From NCBI GenBank assembly GCA_951799405.1, contig OX637343.1, forward strand, positions 9,650,524-9,714,523: a stretch of 64,000 nt of DNA. The letters are read 5' to 3'. Shown here piece after piece: positions 11,271 through 21,937 of this stretch (positions within the stretch are counted from its first letter, which is position 1; the number at the start of each line of letters is the position of its first letter). The notes beneath the pieces are model-generated. The model searched no databases. It saw nothing but the letters and a program-made list of their open reading frames with translations, and had not been told where the DNA came from. Made by a program: the position numbers and the translations under genes. This DNA is from Agapetus fuscipes. Lineage: Eukaryota; Arthropoda; Insecta; Trichoptera; Glossosomatidae.

Positions 11271-12487
11271 TATGAGGCTGACCACCCATACTTTAAAAAA
11301 TGTTTCACATTGCAAATTTCACCTTTGTTTCAGGGGAGGTTGGCAAGAGTTGCAGGGCTTATGTTCATTTGAGATTAGGTTTTTATGTTGTTAGTCCAAA
11401 TGATGAAATAAATGACTCTGGATGAAATGAAAGAAGTATGCAAGGACAGGAAGAAGTGGCGGCTAATCTGCAATGTTGATTTCTAATGTTGGTGTATTCA
11501 TTTGCTACATTTTTTGCATAGGAAATTTTTGACTTTTTTTGTATAGATTTCTTTGTAAGGTTTTGTTCTTTTTTATATTTAAATGTAATTTATTATTCAT
11601 ATTCCTTGACTTATAGGTTGGTATGAGGCTGACCACCCATACTGTAAAAAATGGTTCACTTTGCCAATGTCACCCCTGTTTCAGGGAAGGTCGGCAAAAG
11701 TTGTGGGGCTTATGTTCATTTGAGGTTTGGATTTTATTTGTAAGTACACATTCAGCATTTGTAAGCGCGAACTACACTTGTTGGTTTGTGGGCATACATC
11801 TGAGAGCTTTAAATGAATATATCCTTGCAACTTAGATTATAGATTATTATATAGTCCACATGGAGTATTTGTTAGCCCGAACTTATACCTGTCTGCTTGT
11901 GGGAATGCATTTAATATGAATCTCAAATGGTATGTATCTTTGCAACTTAGATTATAGAACTAAACAAAATAATTTCCTTGACTAAAAGGTTAGTATGTGG
12001 CTGACCACCCATACTGTAAGCAATGGTTCAGCATGCAAATTTTATCTCTGTTTGAGGAAAAGTCGGCAAGAGTTGCAGGGCTTATGTTCATTGTAGAATA
12101 GGTTTTTATGTTGTTAGTGCACATGGGTTTGTAAGCCCGAACTTATACCTGTCTGCTTGTGGGAATGCATTTAATATAAATCTCAAATGGTATGTATCTT
12201 TGCAACTTAGATTATGTAAAGAAATACACAAAATAATTTCCTTGACTTATAGGTTGGTATGAGGCTGACCACCCATACTTTAAAAATGGTTCACATTGCA
12301 AATTTCACCTTTGTTTCAGGGAAGGGTGGCATGAGTTGCAGGGCTTATGTTCATTTGAGTTTTTTATGTTGTAAGTCAACATGCATTATGTGTAAGCGCG
12401 AACTTACAAATGTCTGCTTGTGGGAATGCATGTAATATGAATCTCAAATGTAATATATCTTTGCAACTTAGATTGCAGATTTAAATC
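11271..12487 (+). repeat. Cluster of five family A copies, head to tail
   Basis: Copies lie at about 11271-11402 (3' truncated), 11608-11852, 11853-11960 (5' truncated), 11971-12217 and 12236-12487, all on the plus strand. Each full copy starts near CCTTGACT..AGGTTGGTATG and ends CAACTTAGATTA. Between the first two lies an unrelated repeat fragment at 11404-11490 (family I, CTCTGGATGAAATGAAAGAA). Confidence 0.8.
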
Positions 12488-12489
12488 CA

Positions 12490-13560
12490 TTTTTATTTTG
12501 TTTGTTTTTTATTTTTAATTTGCATGAAATAAAAGAAAATATAAGAAAAACTTTCCAATTTTGCCGCTAGATGTCAATTTATTTTCATACGTTTTTCGAT
12601 ACAAACACAAAAGGGTCTATAATGGTTTATGAGTGTATTTTAGTAGGCGATCAAACACATACGCGAAAGCTCGCAGCATTGCAGCATATATACAAAAAAT
12701 TATTCTTTATACTTCGGGAGTGTGTGTCATCTGCTATGGAGGCATTGATTTTGAAAATCGAATCTCCGAGCAATAGACGACCACGAAGGACAATATAATT
12801 AAGGATATTATTCAAAATGTAAGCATGCCATATAATAGATAAATGTTTTCAAGAATAATTGAGAGTAAAAGTGGAGTTCAAGAAAATGGATTTAACCAGA
12901 AGCCTGATGACCACTTGAAACAATGGCTCTTAAACGATTCTCTAGGAGTCTTGCAAAGGGGCCGAAAAGGCATTATATTATTTGTTAGATTAGGACGACT
13001 ACTATTTAATTAATTGAGAGTTATGCTTTTTTTTCAAAGAGAAGGTTCTTGTTACTTTATATAGGAACTCTTTCCGTTCTCTCGTTGACTATTTTAATTT
13101 GAAGGACCTTTTTCCCATTATTATAAATAATATCTAAATCGTATAAACTTTTTATTTATTTTATTAACGTAGTCATGTTTGATAAGTAGAAAATACGAAG
13201 GTATTTTATAAAATTGCATTGTTTATTCATTAAACATAAAATCTTAAAAGCTATGTACAAGAAAATGACATAATTATCACAAGTTATAAAATCATCATAA
13301 AAAGAACAAAAAAAAAGTAAACAAATAAATACAATAAATAGGATATTTTTAAATAAAAATGTAAATGAGTACAAATAAAAACAAATCATAAAAAAAGACA
13401 AACAGTGACGGCTATTGACAACGAAAAAAGGGTAGGGAAAAAATAAAAATAAATAATATAAAAAATAATATTTAAAAATAAATATTCATATCATAAGAGG
13501 TATTCATTATCAGTTCTATGTTTCATTTTCTTCGAGACGCATATTTCATTCAACCATGTT
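12490..13560. other. Gene-free stretch before CPR-D 3' end
   Basis: AT-rich. Positions 12550-12800 read through a short open frame with no recognisable domain, and 13130-13500 are strongly A/T-rich with several AATAAA-like signals on the minus strand, probably the 3' UTR and flank of CPR-D. Confidence 0.4.
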
Positions 13561-13567
13561 CTGTTTT

Positions 13568-15429
13568 TCAACCGAGATGGTGAGGGGCTGAGTGGACAGT
13601 TGGTCCGATTTTCTTCACTTGGGCGTTGAAGCCATGGACATCATCAGCGGTGTAGTCCACCACACGGACAGAACCGTCAGGCTCCACCAGAGAGTACTGA
13701 CCCTTGACAACTCCTCCATCTCTCACTTCATGCTGGGACTTCATGTCTCCGGTGTGGGGGTCCTTCACTCCGTAGTCGAAAGCGTACTTGGGATAAGCCT
13801 GGAAGAAAAGGTTGTTATTGGTCAACAGCTACTAAAGATGAATGATATATAATATTATATTACGAAGGTTTATCTGTTAAGAAATGTTATTGTATGGACA
13901 CACCTCAAAACCCCTCTGCAAAATTACTGATTGTTAAAGAAAGCGCAAACTCTCAAGCAATATTTGCTTTTTGTAAAACTGGATTGTGGTGCACTTTGTT
14001 AAATGCACATGATTTTTTTTAACTCATCGCATTACAAAATTAAATGATATTTGTTTATGTGCTCCACCGGGAATCGAACCTATGACCTTCAGTTACCTAT
14101 AAACTACGGGTAGGTCCTGACGAGACAGTTATAGAAAATGAGAATTAATATAGATATTATCGAAAAGAGAAGATAAGGTTCGGTGCATCGATGATTTTGG
14201 TAAGGGATTTGAAATCAAGAGGTATTCTCACATGGAAAGAGATATGATTATATTATTCTTTTCTTTTAATCTTTTCTAAATTATGTGTCAACATTTTCCG
14301 AATAACTTTACGTTATAACATTGTATCAATGAGAAATTCCGTAGTTTATACGGTAGTAATTTTATTAAAGCACATCATACGTGATACTTACGTGATGATC
14401 TCCGTGTCCTCCATATCCACCGAGAAGACCAGCTCCAGCATATCCAAGACCACCATATCCCAATTTGTTGTAACCATGTCCTCCGGATCCAAGTTTATTG
14501 TATCCCAATCCACCATATCCTAGACCAGCATCGTATCCGATTCCATTCAGTCCATATCCATATCCTCCGTATCCATGTTGATTATAGCCGAGACCGCCAT
14601 ATCCAAGTTGACCATAGCCAAGGCCTCCATATCCGAGATCAGAATAACCATGTTGATTGTACCCAAGACCTCCGTACCCCAAGCCTGAGCCATATCCAAG
14701 ACCACCATATCCATGGCCTCCATATCCGAGAGTATTATAGGCATGTCCTGCATGGGTGACGACACTTCCATATCCAACTTTTCCGTGTCCAATGCCGTGA
14801 GCTCCATATCCAAGGCTGTTACCACCTCCATAGCCTAGGCCGTATCCTGCCCCATATCCATATCCTCCCGCGTATCCGAGGCCGACGTCTTTGACCAAGC
14901 TTTGGTGGGAGACAGCTCCACCATTACAAATTGCAATGAGGGCCGCAAGGCAGAAGGATATCTGTGAAAAATCATTTATTTATTTGAAATAAATTTGCAA
15001 AAAGGTCTAGAAAAGGGCTTTTCATTTTAATGTCGTTAGCAAAAAAAATGTTTGGAACATTTAAAAAAAAAAATGATCAATTACAGCTCTAGGATCTCAT
15101 ACCACTGTATTTCACCAGATTTCAATTATAAAAAAAAATATAAAGGTTTTACTTACTTAAGTAATTTTTTTACACAAAATTATAAAGAAAACATAGTTAA
15201 AACAAAAAATAAACTCTCTCAGAAAACAAAGCATGTAAGTACTTTAAATATTAATTTGAAAAAAAGGTGTGCAAAACAATACGATCCTTACAAAATGATC
15301 ACCACTGATTATAGAAACTCAAAATTTGGTTTTTTTTTTCAAAAACATATTTAATTGTTTTTCTTTAAAAAAACAGCAAATGAAGGATAAAATTGAAAAA
15401 AAAATAGTTTTTACCTTTGAAAGACTCAT
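13568..15429 (-). CDS. CPR-D: RR-2 cuticular protein, 271 aa
   Basis: Secreted chitin-binding cuticle protein. Minus-strand exons are 15429-15415 (15 nt, MSLSK), 14961-14392 and 13798-13568, all phase 0. The signal peptide is MSLSK + [15 protein letters not shown]. The arm is about 165 residues and more varied than in its neighbours: [22 protein letters not shown] and a break with [16 protein letters not shown]. It ends [10 protein letters not shown]. The R&R-2 domain of exon 3 is close to the paralogs ([21 protein letters not shown]), whereas the arm is strongly diverged, so this is an older member of the cluster. The start is supported by a TATA box at 15541-15533 and by the same 15-nt first exon. 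Confidence 0.92.
13888..14125 (-). repeat. SINE family D copy in CPR-D intron 2
   Basis: On the minus strand GGTTCGATTCCCGGTGGAGC resembles a tRNA box B, followed by the family body (GAGAGTTTGCGCTTTC) and a CTTTTGAGGTGTG tail. It is diverged. The upstream head differs from those of the copies at 50331 and 56597. Confidence 0.55.
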
Positions 15430-15532
15430 CTTTTCAACACTTCAGATTGAAATCACTGATTCTATTCCTACTGATTGATTGTAACTGATAGATGGTTGCA
15501 ATGCGACTGATGACTGATTTGATTTCGGATCA

Positions 15533-15541
15533 GTTTTTATA
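15533..15541 (-). promoter_or_regulatory. TATA box of CPR-D
   Basis: On the minus strand TATAAAAAC lies about 105 bases upstream of the start codon. The promoter context differs from that of CPR-B, C and E. Confidence 0.65.
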
Positions 15542-15709
15542 CCGAACCAATTGCAAAACGTTAAAACACACGTTTCCGTCATTAATATACGAATTAGTTA
15601 AAACAAAGGCCGAATGTTTAAAATTTCACTCGAGCATTTATAGCAGTCAATTAATCCAATTATCAGTTTATTTAGCTGATAAAAAAAATACAAAATATTT
15701 GACACTGAT

Positions 15710-16012
15710 CCAATTGCCCTATATGGTATGGAGCGATGGACGAATCGAAGCGCTCGAGATGTGCGTCTACCGAAAAATGCTTCGGATCTCCTAGCGTAAT
15801 CAGGTCACCAGTGCTAAAGTCCTCTGACGTATGCGCACCACAAAGGAACTCCTTAAACAGAGAAAGCTGATGTACTTCGGTCGCGTTATGAGGAATGAGA
15901 AATACCGCCTTCTTCATCTCATCTTACAGGGTAAAATTGAGGGGAGAAGAACTCAGGGACGCCGAAGGACATCATGGCAGAAAAACTTGCGACAATAGTT
16001 GAACAAAAGCAA
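15710..16012 (+). pseudogene. LINE fragment (post-RT segment)
   Basis: The strand encodes RIEALEMCVYRKMLRIS, a stop, then in another frame segments like KVLRRMRTTKELLKQRKLMY and GRRTQGRRRTSWQKNL. These fit the C-terminal region of insect LINE reverse transcriptases. Stops and frame changes show it is inactive. Confidence 0.75.
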
Positions 16013-16044
16013 CAAGTCCCTATTTCGAGCCGCAGCATAAATAA

Positions 16045-16336
16045 CGCAACGCAAACTCAAACTACACATATAGTTTAACTTCTTTCGCATGAAGCGAGTG
16101 GAACCTATTTATTTTTACAGGTAATGACCTTACGCCAACCACTTCAGTAGAAGTGGAGGTTTCAAAGCTTCCGAGGGGGCTAGCACTCATTTATTGTGAA
16201 GGTTGAGTAAACCTTACCAGTATTTTATTTTGGGTTTGAAATAAACACCGAAATGAGAAATCATTTCTGACACGGATTCGAACCCGGGTTCTCGGCATAG
16301 AATGCAAGCACTCTACCAACTGAGCTATCGACCGGA
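16045..16336 (-). mobile_element. SINE family C (tRNA-derived), copy
   Basis: On the minus strand the element starts with TCCGGTCGATAGCTCAGTTG, a clear tRNA box A region, then GGTTCGAATCC as box B. The body includes GTGTTTATTTCAAACCCAAAATA and ends with CTACACATATAGTTTAAC. About 290 bp and near full length. Confidence 0.85.
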
Positions 16337-16442
16337 AAACAGCGTCCAATGTAAAATAGCCATGATGATTGCCGATCTTTGATAGAAGGGGCGCCAAAAG
16401 AAGAATATTGATATTGTTTAAATAGTTCGTCTTGAGTAATAA

Positions 16443-16530
16443 AGTAAACGTAAACTTACAGCTGTCTGCTTGTTGGCATGCATTTAAAATGTCAATACAT
16501 CTATGCAACTTAGGTTACAGATTATAGACT
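16443..16530 (+). repeat. Repeat family A, 3' fragment
   Basis: Only the terminal part, from AAACTTACAGCTGTCTGCTTG to TTAGGTTACAGATTATAGAC, is present. It is followed (16531-16640) by a segment related to the palindrome at 18470-18660. Confidence 0.65.
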
Positions 16531-16754
16531 TGAGGGTTGTTTCCCAGGATCTGTTGCCGGAGTGCATTGGAGCTGGAGTTCCATGACGTTTCACCCATTT
16601 CAACAATGAGCTTCTTTAGGGCAGTGATGTTGATGCAGATGTTTGTTAACGCAACTAAACAAAAACAGTAAATGGATCCCAGAAAAGAACCTCTCATTTA
16701 CGAGGTACCAACGGTGCTATTCTTAAACATTTTGGTCGTCCGTTGAGCCCACGC

Positions 16755-17017
16755 TTTTTTTTTAATAGATTTGTAAAGAGGAATGCAATTCACCAACCTA
16801 TTCTGCCTGGCTAGAAACAGGTATTAATATCATCAATTAATAATTCAGTATTGTTTATTATTAATGAATTATTAATTAATAATTACCCAATAACATTTGT
16901 TAAGCTATGGTCAAAGTTATGGTCAAATGACCCAGGCGGGGATCGAAACAACGTTGTTCTATTCCAAACACGCTAGAAAGATCAGCCCACTTGCCCCCCT
17001 CGGCCATAACACCGACC
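16755..17017 (-). mobile_element. SINE family B (tRNA-derived), copy
   Basis: On the minus strand the head reads GGTCGGTGTTATGGCCGAGG, a Leu/Ser-like tRNA start, with a box B like TTTCGATCCCC. A symmetrical AT-rich core (AATTATTAATTAATAATTC) follows, then GGTGAATTGCATTCCTC and an A-rich tail (poly-T at 16755-16763). Confidence 0.85.
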
Positions 17018-17039
17018 TACACCGCTTTGACGAGTAGGT

Positions 17040-17172
17040 ACTAAAGGACTGGAAGTCTCATTACCACGGTTATTCTTACCTACCGAATATCGGTAATATT
17101 TGTATGAAGACCTGTCAATCCAAGATGGCCGCAAGTGAACAGCTGATTAGTCTTCATACAAATATGACAGAG
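17040..17172 (+). mobile_element. MITE family J, left part
   Basis: Begins GACTGGAAGTCTCATTACCA and carries the core CAATCCAAGATGGCCGCAAG plus CTTCATACAAATATGACAGA. It matches the complete copy at 45845-46012 but lacks the right terminal repeat, because another element (17178-17651) starts there. Confidence 0.7.
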
Positions 17173-17177
17173 TCTCG

Positions 17178-17651
17178 TGGGGCTTCCACACGCTTGCCAA
17201 CTCTTTACAAGTCGAGCGTGTGGACGGCCGTTTGGCTCAGCTGGGGGCGTGGCTTATACCGCCTTGGCTCGGCTTGTCGCCGATCCGACCAGTCGTTTTT
17301 TTGACGCAAGTCAAAGGGAATTCACGCATGCGCATGCCAGGCACACACATACTTGTACGCGCGCATTCTGGTGCGGTACGGTTTCTATGAATTTTGATCA
17401 TCCACCATCGTCTTTGCCGAATTATTCGTTTCATTTTAGTTTCTCTCTTTTTGTTTTGTTTTTTTTTTAAATAAAAATAAGTTTATCTAAATGTTATAGC
17501 TAAAAGCTGGACGTCCGCCATGCTTGCTTATTCTAACACACACAGACGCACGCACAAGCGTGTGGATGACCCTGTTTGGTTTTCCAAGAGCTTGCAAGCG
17601 CTTGCAAGCCCTTGCCTCAAGGCGTTTGCCGCAAGCGTGTGGATGCCCCAT
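17178..17651. mobile_element. Foldback element with 20-bp terminal inverted repeats
   Basis: The left end TGGGGCTTCCACACGCTTGC and the right end GCAAGCGTGTGGATGCCCCA are inverted copies with one mismatch. The inside contains further CACACGCTTG and GCTTGCAAGCG motifs and is GC-richer than its surroundings. There is no transposase reading frame. Its class is unknown. Confidence 0.65.
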
Positions 17652-18469
17652 AAGAGTATACAAAGAAGTGTCACACAACCCTAGTGCTTACCGCCGACTG
17701 TCACACTTATTAAGGAGGGTAACAGCTAAGACTGCAAAAAAACACATTTTGTTTATTGGTCACAGGCTGTTAAATGCCTTTCTCATTTAGCCATTTTAAG
17801 TCTTGTCTATACTAACCTACTCACCATGTAACAATGTCCATGTGTGAAGTTCACTGCTTGTTTAATCTCGAAAAGAGGCGTATCTTACCTCTTCCACTGC
17901 ATCGAACGTCGCGTGCGAAAATCATTTGTTTATTTGATAACGAATTGGACAGGAGATTATTTTTGTATGAGGCCAAATCTGATATTATCTCAGTTGCAAA
18001 GATTCGAATTGAATACATTCCCACAAAGTTCATGTTAAAAAAAGATAATGTTTAAACCTGGATCTGGCATGGTAACTCTTCACATTTTTTTTTTATTCTA
18101 AAAAATGTTTTTTGAAGTAAAAAATATAACATTGATTTGGTCAACTCTTATAATGAGTAATGAGTAACATTTATTGGAAGAAGAAGAAGAAGTATTTGTT
18201 GTAAGACCGCTATGGGTGCTTATTTATTGTTAACATTAACAGAATGGAGGTTAGACGTGAAATTATTCCCTTACGCAATTTTTAACTTTGTAATAACAAT
18301 AATACTACTGCAAATTATTTACCAAAGGAGTAACATTTTTTTAGCTTGGATTTTTTTTTTAATTTTACTGCTCTCCTCCTTCTTCCATTTCCCTAAATTC
18401 TAGAATTATGCATCGAATGCTCGACCAGTTGTGTTGTACAGATGTGAAACCTGGAGTCTATCTAATATG
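17652..18469. other. Gene-free stretch
   Basis: No gene seen. It contains a GAA-type microsatellite at 18178-18192 and otherwise AT-rich DNA. Confidence 0.4.
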
Positions 18470-18662
18470 TTGTCATGGCCTGTGGAAGCTGGAGCTTCCG
18501 GACGTTTCGCCCATGTCTACGATGGGCTTCTTCAGAAGATACATGATGAAAATGATCTTGATGAAACTGGAAAGTGTCTCACTTTCACGCTGAAGAAGCT
18601 CATCGTAGATATGGGCAAAACGTCCAGAAGCTCAAGCTCCCACAGACCACGGTATCACATCC
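18470..18662. repeat. Long imperfect palindrome
   Basis: The left arm (GAAGCTGGAGCTTCCGGACG, then TCTACGATGGGCTTCTTCAG) is repeated in inverse order by the right arm (CTGAAGAAGCTCATCGTAGA, then CGTCCAGAAGCTCAAGCTCC). Arms are ~65 bp and separated by ~55 bp. A diverged arm-like segment is at 16540-16640. It is probably a MITE of unknown class. Confidence 0.7.
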
Positions 18663-18829
18663 CGAAAAACATCTCTCCAGCTCTATCTTATTTTATTTTA
18701 TATTTCAAAATATTTTTAATCTATTTGCTTCAATGAAACCCATGGTATTTTATTTATTTTTAATTGTTTAGTCCACGGTATGGCGTCAAATCGTTAAATC
18801 TCGAAGAGCGAATTTTAAATAAAATACCG

Positions 18830-18962
18830 CAGGTTATTATTATAAATAATTAATAAATCATTAAAATTAAAATAAAATGATCTATTCATTGAATACATTA
18901 ATATTTGTTTCTGGTCAGGCATAACACGTTGGTGAATTGCATTTTTCTACACAAATATATAA
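18830..18962 (+). mobile_element. SINE family B, 3' fragment
   Basis: Contains TGTTTCTGGTCAGGC and GTTGGTGAATTGCATTTTTC, the 3' part of family B. The tRNA-like head is absent. Sequence 18963-19312 shows nothing recognisable. Confidence 0.6.
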
Positions 18963-19318
18963 ATGAATACGCCACTGTCTCATTAAGCCACAGAGCCAAG
19001 CAAGCGTTTACATTTTCCGAGCGGTTTCCTTCACCACTGAGCTAGCGCTACCAACATGGTGCGATACTGCCGACAAGCGGTACACTTTTCATGCGTCAAA
19101 AGCAGTTCAATGTCAGCCGTAATATACAAATTACAACATTCTGCATTTTTATCGCCATTAAATAATACGCATAATTATTAATTAAATCAAAATGTACAAT
19201 TAACTTTATTCCTTTTAATTTCCTCATTTTCTATGACCATGATTTTTTTCAAACTCACTAAAAATATACATGTTTAAAAATTCAGTGTAGCGAAGAAGCT
19301 AATATTTCATAGTTCCTT

Positions 19319-19588
19319 GACTTAATGCGTTGGTATGGGACTACCAATCTATAATCTATAATCTAAGTTGCAAGGATATATTCATTCAAAGCTCTCAGAT
19401 GTATGCCCACAATCAAACACGTGTAGTTCGCGCTTACAAATGCTGATTGTGTACTTACAAATAAAATCCAAACATCAGCCCTGCAACTCTTGCCGACATT
19501 CCCTGAAACAGGGGTGACATTGGCAAAGTGAACCATTTTTTACAGTATGGGTGGTCAGCCTCATACCAACCTATAAGTCAAGGAATAC
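19319..19588 (-). repeat. Repeat family A, full copy with an inverted head fragment
   Basis: Positions 19352-19588 are a well-preserved minus-strand copy ending at TAAGTCAAGG. Directly before it, 19319-19351 is a plus-strand head fragment (TTCCTTGACTTAATGCGTTGG), so two copies meet in inverted order. Confidence 0.8.
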
Positions 19589-19689
19589 CAATCATGGTGT
19601 AAAATTTAGATCACTTTTGCCGATTGCATATAGACGAGTATATGATGTACAATAAAAATAATATTAGGATGATATTTCTTGTGAGCGCT

Positions 19690-19812
19690 GATTGTGTGTG
19701 AATCACACCTCAACAGCCCCATGCAAGCTTCGTCATCGTTCAGAAATCGCTGATACTCAAGCAAGACTACTGTAAGGCTGGATGGGCCATTGGTAAAGGT
19801 CTATGAATTGTT
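19690..19812 (-). repeat. SINE family D, body fragment
   Basis: Shares TACTCAAGCAAGAC and TGTAAGGCTGGATGG with the copy at 56262-56597. The head is missing. Confidence 0.6.
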
Positions 19813-19828
19813 CAGCTCAGCGAAAAGC

Positions 19829-20066
19829 ATATCGATACCTTAAAGGTAAAACTGAATAAGTGGCATATTTACGTAACTTGGGTTATTCAGGAACTTAAAT
19901 GCAACTTTTTCCTTTTTTTACGAGAGAAAAGATTACAAAAGTGTGAAAACCCTGTAGTTTAGAAGTCTTCCATGAGCACTTTTTTACTATTAGTTCACTA
20001 ACTATGAGAAATTACTCTCAATTAAATATTTTATCCACGATTTCTCAAATCAGTGAATCAGCACAA
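19829..20066. mobile_element. MITE family F, right end truncated
   Basis: Starts ATATCGATACCTTAAAGGTA and shares the internal blocks of the family (GTGTGAAAACCCTGTAGTTT, TTTCTCAAATCAGTGAATCA). Complete copies end in the inverse of the start. Here the right terminal repeat is lost. Confidence 0.7.
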
Positions 20067-20109
20067 AAATTCAGCGTAGCGAAGAAGGTAACGTGCTATA
20101 GTGCCTATA

Positions 20110-20345
20110 GTTCCTTGACGCGTTGGTACGAGACTAACAAAACATGCCGTAAAAAATAGACTTTTGTCTTCTTTTTGTCTTTGATTCACTTTTGCCGATG
20201 TTCTCCTTGTTTTAAGGAATGGCGACCGGCATTGCAAGGTTTATATTCGTTTGAGTTGCCGATCTTTTTTTACTTAAGTACATTTTTTGGTTGTAGGAAT
20301 GAATCTTGGATGTTAATATATCTTTGCAACATTTAATTGTGCACT
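20110..20345 (+). repeat. Repeat family A, diverged copy
   Basis: Starts TTCCTTGACGCGTTGGTACG and ends ATATCTTTGCAACATTTAAT. It is recognisably family A but among the most diverged copies. Confidence 0.65.
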
Positions 20346-20439
20346 ATTTATCTAGTCATATAAAAAAAATAGAATATGAAACACAGAAAGACACAAAAAT
20401 GATTATTCCACTTACTCCTCGTTATCAATGGCACGACGA

Positions 20440-20700
20440 CCCGCCCACCTTGATTAATTGCAGCCACCGCTGCCTGTCCAACGCCTTCCTCCTCCAGTCC
20501 CATACTCCTACCGCATGGCAGTCTGCCAACACTTCGTCCAGCCATCTTAATCTGGGTCTTCCCACTGTCCTGCGCCCCTTTGGGTGTGTCATCACAACCA
20601 TCTTTGCCAGGCTACAATGGTCTATTCGTTAGATGTGACCCAGACAATGCCGTCTGCTGACTTTTATTGACCGGACCACATCAACGTCTTGGGACGTTAG
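20440..20700 (-). pseudogene. LINE fragment, C-terminal tail
   Basis: The minus strand encodes HPKGRRTVGRPRLRWLDEV followed by GVWDWRRKALDRQRW, typical of the C-terminal tail of insect LINE proteins (GRPR.RW.D...R..W...A.DR.RW). No RT domain is present. Confidence 0.75.
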
Positions 20701-20734
20701 GTATGGTTCTAGGTTGTATTTCTTTTTACTTAAT

Positions 20735-20970
20735 AAGGACCTGTTGCACCAAATAATATTTGATTGACACATCAAATTGGATTGCCTAATTCTGGTAAGG
20801 ACCTCGGTGAAATATATCTCGGAAGTGGGTAATAATACGATGGAATTTGAACAGGAACGATGATGTTCATCAGCTTATTTACGTACATGCAACTCAATTT
20901 TAGATTTGTTGGGAGAAATCACACTTAATTGTGATTATTGGCTGATTGGAGTTTGGTACAAAAGGCCCTT
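20735..20970. mobile_element. MITE family G, copy 1
   Basis: Terminal inverted repeats of the type AAGGGCCTGTTGCACCAA, here AAGGACCTGTTGCACCAA and TTGGTACAAAAGGCCCTT. The shared core has CTGGTAAGGACCTCGGT and GGGAGAAATCACACTTAAT. The second copy is at 35894-36137. Confidence 0.8.
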
Positions 20971-21104
20971 AGAATAACTAATGCCGTTCTTAAATTATTG
21001 ACAAAATAATGGAAAAGGAAGTATTCTATCATTTCTCTTTTCCCCTACCCTGATTCCTTGTAACTATAAATAAGGACTCTTTTCTCATCCTTTAAACGCC
21101 TGAT

Positions 21105-21390
21105 CAGTTAGTGGTTAACCCTATAGACCCGCAATCGAAACGTCATGGACTCAATTCTTAGTGCTTTTTTTATGTCCATCAGAGGTAATTTCACATGAGC
21201 AATGTTTTTATGTGTACTGGACTAATGTGTCTAATGAAAACTGGAAATTAATATTATTATTTTTAAAAACAACTCTCACATTATCCTGTTTTACATTTTT
21301 TTCTTAGCCCATATTGTGTAGAATGTTTCATAGAAAGGTCATCTTTGAATCAAATAGTAGATAAGCCAAACAAGCACTGGGATAGCAGAG
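21105..21390 (+). repeat. Repeat family E, copy 1
   Basis: The head GATCAGTTAGTGGTTAACC with GGACTCAATTC looks weakly tRNA-like. The body includes GAGGTAATTTCACATGAGCA, GTGTACTGGACTAATGTGTC and ATTGTGTAGAATGT, and ends near ATAAGCCAAACAAGCACT. Other copies are at 38512-38970 and 57138-57708. Confidence 0.7.
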
Positions 21391-21426
21391 TTTTGGTGGA
21401 GCATAAAAAAAATCATGTGTCTAAGA

Positions 21427-21640
21427 CGGGTCGCCATAGGACCATCCAGCCTTACAGCAATTGGGTCTTGCTTGTGCGATTGGCGCTTTCTATAGCGACG
21501 ACTGCTAACCGTAAAATGGTGCGGATCTCTTGGCTTGATCGGGACACCGACACGGAAGTCCTCCGTCGCGTGAATACCACTGAAGAACTTCTATAAGTCA
21601 TCAAACATCGAATCAGATGACAGAAAAGTGTGTCAACTTT
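21427..21640 (+). repeat. SINE family D fragment joined to a LINE fragment
   Basis: Positions 21427-21505 match the family D body (CAATTGGGTCTTGCTTG, GGCGCTTTCTATAGCGACGA). The following 21506-21600 encode KMVRISWLDRDTDTEVLRRV, a LINE post-RT segment. Confidence 0.65.
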
Positions 21641-21854
21641 CATTTGTAATATTTATTCAAAGGCGTTAAATGCAACAAATAAGTACAATTGTTTTAAGTT
21701 CAACAATAATTACAATCATTAAAAAATTAAACGCACATTTTTACTGCCTATGATGAAACGTTCCACTTCAATGAGCAGAAGGAATTCATAACAGATATTT
21801 GTTTATCGGCTGCAAACCTCCCCCAGCATGTGGTTGTTGGTGTGGCGCAGTGAG

Positions 21855-21862
21855 TATATAAG
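21855..21862 (+). promoter_or_regulatory. TATA box of CPR-E
   Basis: TATATAAG, followed about 30 bases later by ATCAGTCAGTTGC (initiator-like). The region 21816-21960 matches the promoters of CPR-B and CPR-C on the opposite strand. Confidence 0.8.
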
Positions 21863-21937
21863 GTTCAGCTGCCACCACTGAAGCATCAGTCAGTTGCTAC
21901 ATCTGCACAATACCACCTACTGGAATACCTCATCAAC

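Noticed and set aside
16317..16336. tRNA-like sequence (also near 28255, 37640, 48490 and 55110)
   Set aside because: Each is followed by the SINE C body and lacks a paired acceptor stem, so it is a SINE head and not a functional tRNA gene.
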